From: Mycolicibacterium sp. S2-37
GTDB lineage: Bacteria; Actinomycetota; Actinomycetes; Mycobacteriales; Mycobacteriaceae
Assembly: GCF_017352375.1 (NCBI RefSeq)
Contig: NZ_JAFEVR010000005.1
Span: forward strand, 62,001-126,000
Length of the DNA stretch: 64,000 nt
Reading direction: 5' to 3'
Shown one piece after another: positions 59,122-64,000 of this stretch. Numbering within the stretch: the first letter of the stretch is position 1; each line of letters starts with the position of its first letter. A program made the position numbers and the translations under genes. A model generated the notes under the pieces. It was not told the origin of the DNA and ran no database searches. It saw only the letters and a program-made list of their open reading frames with translations.

Positions 59122-60283
59122 CGCTGTTCGGGCGTTGGATCGGCACTACGGGCGGCATCTGCACCCCTTCCGGCAGCACGAGTTCTCCGTCGTGGTTGAC
59201 GTACCCCGAATGCTTGGTCGGCAGCGGCAGATCGGGATTCGGGCACGGTCGATCGGTGCCCTCGCCGCAGATGCCGGGGTTGAAGTACGAGCGCTTCTGC
59301 ACATCCTCTGGCCACGGATCGCCGTGCATGCCGAGCCAGGTCGCGGGGACGTTGTAGAACAGGAAGAAGCAGGCGCTGACTCCGCCGAAGATCGCCAGGA
59401 AGCGGACGAACTGCTGCTTGACGACTCCGCCGCGGATGCTGTCCAGTCCGCGTTCGACCACGGTGCGCCCTCGGTCGTCGGTGAAGAAGCGCAGACAGCA
59501 CAGCGCCGCCTGGACGCCGCCCCACATCAAGCCCTCGTAGACGGGCCACTGGTAGTAGGTGCCGGCGTTGAAGGACAGCGACTGAATGGCGCCCGGGTAG
59601 GAGTAGAACCCGATCGGCAACATGACCAGGGCTTCCATCACGAAGTCGAAGACGAACGCGATCGCATACGTGACGAGGATCAGCCGTAGGTTGCTGATGC
59701 CAGGCCACCGGTTCTTGATCTTGCGCATGACCCAGCAGCCGACAATGGTGATCAGCAGGACGCCGTACATGTAGCCGGGGATGTTGGTCAGCAGCGGTTC
59801 GGGCACCGTGTGCCCCGGCTCCTCGTGCGCCACCCAGCCTGGGATGTGCGGCGCCCACGACCCTCGGTTCCACAGCCAGGCGTTATACGTGCACCAGGTG
59901 CTGTAGTAGTTCAGCATCGGATCCTGGAACATCATCAGGCCCATCGACACGAGCAGCATGCCGTCGAGGGTGATCCGCCGTTCCCGCACCCACGGTCGGA
60001 TGATGAAGAACCACAGCGCCGCCGGAAGGCCGATCCAGAGCACGACCGCGTTGGCCATCAGCGGGATCTTCATGTACATCGGCGGGTCGCTGGGGCCTCC
60101 GCTCACCGGTTCGAAGAAGGGGCCGGTGACCCAGCGGATGAACACGTAGAGCGTGTAGGCCAGGGCTACGGCGCCGACGGTCGCCCAGATCTTGAAGGCG
60201 CCGGGTCTCTTCGGTGCGTCCGTACGGAAGTCGGTGACTCTGATCGACTCGGTGACCGCGGACTTCTTCGACAGCTCACTCAT
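59108..60283 (-). CDS. AveC-like seven-TM membrane protein
   Basis: A 391-residue polytopic membrane protein resembling the spirocyclase AveC family. About seven hydrophobic segments: VGAVALAYTLYVFIRWV, NAVVLWIGLPAALWFFIIR, GMLLVSMGLMMFQDPML, GYMYGVLLITIVGCWVM, LVTYAIAFVFDFVMEALVML, GLMWGGVQAALCCLRFF and FVRFLAIFGGVSACFFLFY. A long soluble C-terminus has four clustered Cys/Asp/Pro residues (GICGEGTDRPCPNPDLPLP). AveC catalyses spiroketal formation in avermectin synthesis; here the reaction is unknown. The ATG at 60283 has GAGGAGAAG upstream. It is the first gene of the operon with MoxR and VWA. Confidence 0.82.
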   Translation of the reverse strand: MSELSKKSAVTESIRVTDFRTDAPKRPGAFKIWATVGAVALAYTLYVFIRWVTGPFFEPVSGGPSDPPMYMKIPLMANAVVLWIGLPAALWFFIIRPWVRERRITLDGMLLVSMGLMMFQDPMLNYYSTWCTYNAWLWNRGSWAPHIPGWVAHEEPGHTVPEPLLTNIPGYMYGVLLITIVGCWVMRKIKNRWPGISNLRLILVTYAIAFVFDFVMEALVMLPIGFYSYPGAIQSLSFNAGTYYQWPVYEGLMWGGVQAALCCLRFFTDDRGRTVVERGLDSIRGGVVKQQFVRFLAIFGGVSACFFLFYNVPATWLGMHGDPWPEDVQKRSYFNPGICGEGTDRPCPNPDLPLPTKHSGYVNHDGELVLPEGVQMPPVVPIQRPNSDDGQ

Positions 60284-60339
60284 CTCGGGCTTCTCCTCGG
60301 CGATCGTGCGGGCGGGGCAGCGACCCAACGGAGGCGAAT

Positions 60340-60353
60340 ATACTCATGAGTAT
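60340..60353. promoter_or_regulatory. perfect 14-bp palindrome ATACTCATGAGTAT
   Basis: Lies in the 115-nt divergent spacer between the AveC-like operon and the TetR-P450 unit, next to a second palindrome GGATATCC (60356-60363). Position and symmetry fit an operator for the TetR encoded 46 nt downstream, controlling both directions. Confidence 0.62.
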
Positions 60354-60398
60354 CTGGATATCCAATAGGTAGCCGAGATTCTGAAGTAGTATCGCCGC

Positions 60399-61067
60399 AT
60401 GGTCGAGCGGTGGACGCGGGAACGGCGACTCGAGCACACGCGCTCGGTGCTGTTGGATGCCGCAGAAGAGGTGTTCGCCGAAAAGGGTTTCACCTCAGCG
60501 ACTCTCGATGACATCGCCCACGCGGCGGGCTACACCAAAGGCGCCATCTACAAGCACTTCGCCACGAAGGAAGACCTCTTTCTGGCGGTGAGCGATCGGT
60601 ACTGGCGTCGCTATTTCGACAACTTCGCCGAGGTGATGTCCGCATCGGGGGAGGTCGGGGCGCGCGAACTCGACCAGATCGCCGAGCGCTGGCGTCAGCT
60701 CAGTCGCGACCGCGGTGCCGAACACGCCGCACTGGGTCTGGAGTTCACGCTGTACCTCCTGCGCAACCCCGACGCCCGGGAACGCGTCGCGGCCAAGCGG
60801 GCCGAAGTGGTGGAGGCGCTCGCGAGGTTCATCGTCGAGGGCATGGACCGGCTCGGTGCGACGCTGTCGATTCCGCCGCTGACGTTCGCGCAGGCGCTCG
60901 TCGCCACCAGTGACTCCGTCGTACTGGGTAGCGAACTCGACGACGTGGACCTGTACCGGCCGATCGTGGAGATGTACACGTCGGTCATCAAGCTTCCCGA
61001 GCCGTCGACCCGCGATCGCCCGGTGAGGAAAAGCCCAGTCGAGCGCCGAGGAAGGACCACCCGATGA
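60399..61067 (+). CDS. TetR-family regulator
   Basis: A 222-residue TetR repressor. The HTH is in RSVLLDAAEEVFAEKGFTSA and DIAHAAGYTKGAIYKHF, followed by ATKEDLFLAVSDRYWRRYF. It overlaps the P450 gene by ATGA and is divergent from the AveC-MoxR-VWA operon. A perfect 14-bp palindrome lies in the intervening region, so it probably represses both units. Confidence 0.9.
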   Translation: MVERWTRERRLEHTRSVLLDAAEEVFAEKGFTSATLDDIAHAAGYTKGAIYKHFATKEDLFLAVSDRYWRRYFDNFAEVMSASGEVGARELDQIAERWRQLSRDRGAEHAALGLEFTLYLLRNPDARERVAAKRAEVVEALARFIVEGMDRLGATLSIPPLTFAQALVATSDSVVLGSELDDVDLYRPIVEMYTSVIKLPEPSTRDRPVRKSPVERRGRTTR

Positions 61068-62266
61068 CGGCCAGCGCCACCGAAGAGCTCTATTACGACC
61101 CTTGGCACGCTGAGCTCAACGCCGACCCGTACCCGATGTTCAAGCGGATCCGCGACGAGGCACCGCTGTATTACAACGAGGTGCACGACTTCTACGCGGT
61201 CAGCCGTTTCGACGACGTGAACCGAACGCTGGTCGACAACGGCACCTTCAGTTCAGCGCGGGGCATCATTCTGGAGATCATCAAGTCCGGTATGGAGATT
61301 CCACCCGGAGTGCTGATCTTCGAAGACCCGCCGATCCACGACATCCACCGCAACCTGCTCGCCCGCGCCTTCACTCCGCGCAAGATCAATGCTCTGGAGC
61401 CGATGATCCGCGATTTCACCCGGAGGTGTCTGGATCCGTTGGTCGGCGGTGACCGCGTCGATTTCGTCACCGACCTCGGAGCGATCATGCCGATGCGGGT
61501 GGTGGGCATGTTGTTCGGCATCCCCGAGGATCATCAGCGGCGGGTCCAGGAGGACGGCGACAAGCATGTGCGGACCCAGCGCGGGGGGCAGATGACCGAC
61601 AACCCCGACGGGGTCCTCACCGACGGTCAGGTGTTCGCCGACTTCATCGACTGGCGCGCCGCCCATCCGGCCGACGATTTGACCACCGAACTGCTCGAGG
61701 CCGAGTTTCGGGACGAGACCGGGGTCATTCGCAGACTCCGGCGCGACGAGCTGCTCATGTTCATGAACGTCGTTGCGGTGGCGGGATCTGAGACGACAGC
61801 GCGACTTCTCGGGTGGGCCGGCAAGCTGCTCTCCGAGCATCCAGATCAGCGCCGGCGCCTGGCCGAGGATCGCTCGCTGCTGCCCGGAGCGATCGAGGAG
61901 ATCCTGCGCTACGAGCCGCCGGCTCTGCAGACCGCCCGCTACGTCACCCGCGATGTCGAATTCCACGGCCGAACCGTGCCGGCGGGAAGCGCGGTACTGA
62001 CGTTGATGGGCGCCGCGAACCGGGACGAACGTCGCTTCGGTGCCGACGCCGAATCCTTCGACATCTCGAGGCCGCCGAAGCAACACCTGTCCTTCGGTGT
62101 CGGCGCGCACTACTGCCTCGGCAACGCCCTGGCGCGTATCGAGGGGCGGATCGGTTTAGAGGAGATCCTGGATCGGTTCCCGGACTGGGACGTGGACCTC
62201 GACAGCGCGGTGTTCGGGTCGTCGTCGGCCGTGCGTGGCTGGGACAGCATGCCGGCACGGGTCTGA
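61064..62266 (+). CDS. cytochrome P450
   Basis: A 400-residue soluble P450. I-helix VAGSETTARLLGW near residue 240, ExxR in IEEILRYEPP, and heme loop SFGVGAHYCLGNALARIEG with the Cys near 350. No ferredoxin gene lies next to it, unlike the P450 at 14087. Cotranscribed with the TetR gene upstream. It likely hydroxylates the substrate handled by the neighbouring Rieske/AveC modules. Family number not assignable by eye. Confidence 0.92.
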   Translation: MTASATEELYYDPWHAELNADPYPMFKRIRDEAPLYYNEVHDFYAVSRFDDVNRTLVDNGTFSSARGIILEIIKSGMEIPPGVLIFEDPPIHDIHRNLLARAFTPRKINALEPMIRDFTRRCLDPLVGGDRVDFVTDLGAIMPMRVVGMLFGIPEDHQRRVQEDGDKHVRTQRGGQMTDNPDGVLTDGQVFADFIDWRAAHPADDLTTELLEAEFRDETGVIRRLRRDELLMFMNVVAVAGSETTARLLGWAGKLLSEHPDQRRRLAEDRSLLPGAIEEILRYEPPALQTARYVTRDVEFHGRTVPAGSAVLTLMGAANRDERRFGADAESFDISRPPKQHLSFGVGAHYCLGNALARIEGRIGLEEILDRFPDWDVDLDSAVFGSSSAVRGWDSMPARV

Positions 62267-62434
62267 CGGCGGGGCCGGGGACGGCCTCGGCACTGGCGGA
62301 ATATCAACTACTTGCGATTGTGGGCGGCGGGAGATACCGTCGAACATGCGGCAGAGCCGTATCGCCGAAAAGGCAGCTGTGCGTGATTGTTTGCCGCCAC
62401 ACTGACCTCGACGCGCCGTCGACAGGAGACGATA
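62267..62434. promoter_or_regulatory. 168-nt spacer with promoter of second Rieske gene
   Basis: Contains the shared element at 62302-62321 and otherwise no gene. AGGAG at 62424-62428 is the ribosome binding site of the Rieske gene. Confidence 0.5.
62302..62321. promoter_or_regulatory. shared 20-nt element TATCAACTACTTGCGATTGT
   Basis: Matches the element at 56534-56553 at 17 of 20 positions. It lies 113 nt upstream of the second Rieske oxygenase gene. Together the two copies suggest coordinated control of the six-TM operon and the Rieske module. Confidence 0.5.
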
Positions 62435-63700
62435 ATGGCCCGTTTTCCGAAACCGCCGGAAGGCAGCTGGACGGAACACTATCCGCAACTGGGGACGGGT
62501 CCGGTGTCCTACGAGGACTCCATCGACCCCGAGTTCTACGAGGTGGAGCGCAAGGCTGTGTTCAAGCGCGCCTGGCTCAACGTCGGGCGCGTCGAACAGG
62601 TGCCGCGCAAGGGCAGCTACTTCACTAAGGAGCTGAAGGTCGCCAACACGTCGATCATCGTCGTGCGCACCGGCAGTGGTGAGGTGAAGGCGTACCACAA
62701 CATCTGCCGGCACCGCGGCAACAAGTTGGTATGGAACGACATGCCGCTCGAGGAGACCAGTGGGGTGTGCCGCCAGTTCACCTGCAAGTACCACGCGTGG
62801 CGCTACGACCTGGACGGCAACCTCACCTTCGTCCAGCAGGAGGGGGAGTTCTTCGACCTGGACAAGAGTCGCTACGGACTGGTGCCGGTGCATTGCGATG
62901 TCTGGGAAGGCTTCCTCTTCGTCAACTTCGCGAAGGAACCCGAGCAGCCGCTGCGCGACTTCCTCGGCCCGATGATCACCGCGCTCGAGGGCTATCCGTT
63001 CGACCGGATGACGTCGCGGTTCTCCTACCGCTCCGAGGTCAAGGCCAACTGGAAGCTCTACATGGACGCGTTCCAGGAGTTCTACCACGCACCAGTACTG
63101 CATGCGAACCAGTCGCCGACGGCCTACTCCAAGGCGGCCGCCGAAGCGGGTTTCGAGGCGCCGCACTACCGCATCGACGGTCCGCATCGGCTGGTGAGCA
63201 CCTCGGGTGTCCGGGCCTGGGAGATGGCCGACGAGATGCGCAAGCCGATCGAGGACATCTGTCAGAGCGGACTGTTCGGGCCGTGGGACAAACCCGATCT
63301 GGGGGAGATGCCGGAGGGTCTCAATCCGGCGAAATGTGATCCGTGGGGCCTGGATTCATTTCAGCTGTTCCCGAATTTCGTCATCCTGTTCTGGGGTCAG
63401 GGCTGGTACCTGACCTACCACTACTGGCCGACGTCGCACAACACGCATATCTTCGAGGGAACGGTGTACTTCCCACAGCCGCGCACTCCGCGGGAACGCA
63501 TCGCCCAGGAACTGGCCGCCGTGTCGTTCAAGGAGTACGGCCTGCAGGATGCCAACACCCTCGAGGCCACGCAGACGATGGTCGAGTCCCGGGTGCTCGA
63601 CGATTTCGTGCTCTGCGATCAGGAGGTGCTGATCCGTCACCTGCACTCCGAGACCGCCGCATGGGTCGCGGACTACCAGCGCAAGACGGCCGGGGTGTGA
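62435..63700 (+). CDS. Rieske non-heme iron oxygenase, catalytic subunit (second copy)
   Basis: A 421-residue paralogue of the Rieske protein at 38987-40348, similar throughout and with the same opening logic (KPPEGSWTE versus KPDAGSWTE). CxH lies in HNICRHRGNKL (about residues 91-93), CxxH in FTCKYHAWRY (about 117-120), and iron ligands in AFQEFYHAPVLH (about 215-223). It lacks the disordered C-terminal tail of the other copy. AGGAG precedes the ATG by 6 nt. The small partner gene follows after 2 nt. It is expected to hydroxylate a pathway ring; the reductase is not encoded here. Confidence 0.9.
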   Translation: MARFPKPPEGSWTEHYPQLGTGPVSYEDSIDPEFYEVERKAVFKRAWLNVGRVEQVPRKGSYFTKELKVANTSIIVVRTGSGEVKAYHNICRHRGNKLVWNDMPLEETSGVCRQFTCKYHAWRYDLDGNLTFVQQEGEFFDLDKSRYGLVPVHCDVWEGFLFVNFAKEPEQPLRDFLGPMITALEGYPFDRMTSRFSYRSEVKANWKLYMDAFQEFYHAPVLHANQSPTAYSKAAAEAGFEAPHYRIDGPHRLVSTSGVRAWEMADEMRKPIEDICQSGLFGPWDKPDLGEMPEGLNPAKCDPWGLDSFQLFPNFVILFWGQGWYLTYHYWPTSHNTHIFEGTVYFPQPRTPRERIAQELAAVSFKEYGLQDANTLEATQTMVESRVLDDFVLCDQEVLIRHLHSETAAWVADYQRKTAGV

Positions 63701-63702
63701 GC

Positions 63703-64000
63703 ATGACCGGCACGATCACCACGAAACTGCCTCCCGAATTCGCCGATCTCGAGCAGTTCTCCGACTGGTGTCTGCCCACCGAGGCGGAGCGCTACGCCAA
63801 ACGGCTGGCCAGCACGATGGCCGAACTGCAAGCCTTCTACGACGCCGTCACCGCGCGGGCGGAGGAGGCGATCGCCTACTGCGACAAGTTCAGCCTCGAC
63901 GACATGCCCGAGGATGTCCTGAACCTGATGCACCTGCTGTACTCGATGATCCAGGCGTCGTTCCCGGTCGAGTGCTGGAAACAACCGAAGGTGCCGGACT
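63703..64000 (+). CDS. conserved small Rieske-associated protein (partial, cut by window end)
   Basis: The first ~99 residues of a paralogue of the 109-residue protein at 38665-38994. It shares PPEFADLEQF, DWCLPTEAERY and SFPVECWKQPKV at matching positions, and starts with a short extra MTGTITTK. It lies 2 nt after the second Rieske gene. No signal peptide, membrane segment or cofactor motif. The stop is beyond the window. Conserved pairing with Rieske oxygenases twice in one cluster suggests a real subunit or assembly factor. Confidence 0.78.
   Translation, partial: MTGTITTKLPPEFADLEQFSDWCLPTEAERYAKRLASTMAELQAFYDAVTARAEEAIAYCDKFSLDDMPEDVLNLMHLLYSMIQASFPVECWKQPKVPD

Noticed and set aside
1..64000. 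Search for tRNA, rRNA, CRISPR repeats, transposases, phage integrases and att sites
   Set aside because: None recognised on either strand; gaps are too small and no repeat arrays or transposase motifs were seen. A covariance-model search would be needed for small RNAs.

Overview
The window is high-GC actinobacterial DNA, most likely from a fast-growing environmental mycobacterium (Mycolicibacterium type). This rests on a mycofactocin-type SDR, a wax ester synthase/DGAT, F420/luciferase-like oxidoreductases, a six-TM HAMP class III adenylate cyclase, AveC-like membrane proteins, many TetR genes and tight ATGA/GTGA gene overlaps. I see no rRNA, tRNA, insertion sequence, phage gene or CRISPR array. 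Nearly everything is catabolic: a dense accessory cluster for taking apart a cyclic or aromatic, possibly steroid- or terpenoid-like, carbon source and feeding the acyl-CoA products into beta-oxidation. No substrate can be named from sequence alone.

Left block (1-12.3 kb): an IclR regulator with a KstD-like flavoprotein (minus strand) diverges from a nine-gene operon. The operon holds a complete MhpC-MhpA-MhpB meta-cleavage core, a second KstD-like flavoprotein, a luciferase-like monooxygenase, an SDR, a kynurenine-formamidase-type cyclase, an FMN reductase and an alpha/beta hydrolase. Second block (12.3-23.1 kb): SDR, TetR, ferredoxin, P450, amidohydrolase, an intact and a degenerate M24 hydrolase, a crotonase, a fused double CaiB CoA-transferase and an SDR, with two strong DNA dyads at its 5' end. 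Third block (23.1-31.4 kb): epimerase, acyltransferase, FadD, WS/DGAT, a phosphotransferase-fold protein, the mycofactocin SDR and a TetR.

Fourth block (31.5-47.3 kb): acyl-CoA dehydrogenase, crotonase and adenylate cyclase (plus); a seven-gene minus operon (CMD-like protein, Rieske oxygenase, small partner, amidohydrolase, SnoaL-like protein and a long/short acyl-CoA dehydrogenase pair); and a plus operon (amidohydrolase, ACAD, CaiB, thiolase, ACAD). Palindromes of the form GAGAAY-N3-RTTCTC lie in front of three of these units, which suggests that the TetR at 30717-31433 governs a local regulon. Fifth block (47.3-54.1 kb): a small secreted proline-rich protein, a TetR with a 12-bp-arm operator, an ACAD10/11-like phosphotransferase plus dehydrogenase pair with a quinone oxidoreductase, another TetR and an F420-type oxidoreductase.

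Sixth block (54.1-64 kb): EthD-like protein, epimerase and six-TM protein; then VWA protein, MoxR-type AAA+ ATPase and AveC-like seven-TM protein; divergently TetR-P450, then a second Rieske oxygenase with its small partner, cut by the window edge. The MoxR-VWA pair between two unexplained membrane proteins, and the duplicated Rieske plus ~109-residue partner module, are the best candidates for an undescribed system.
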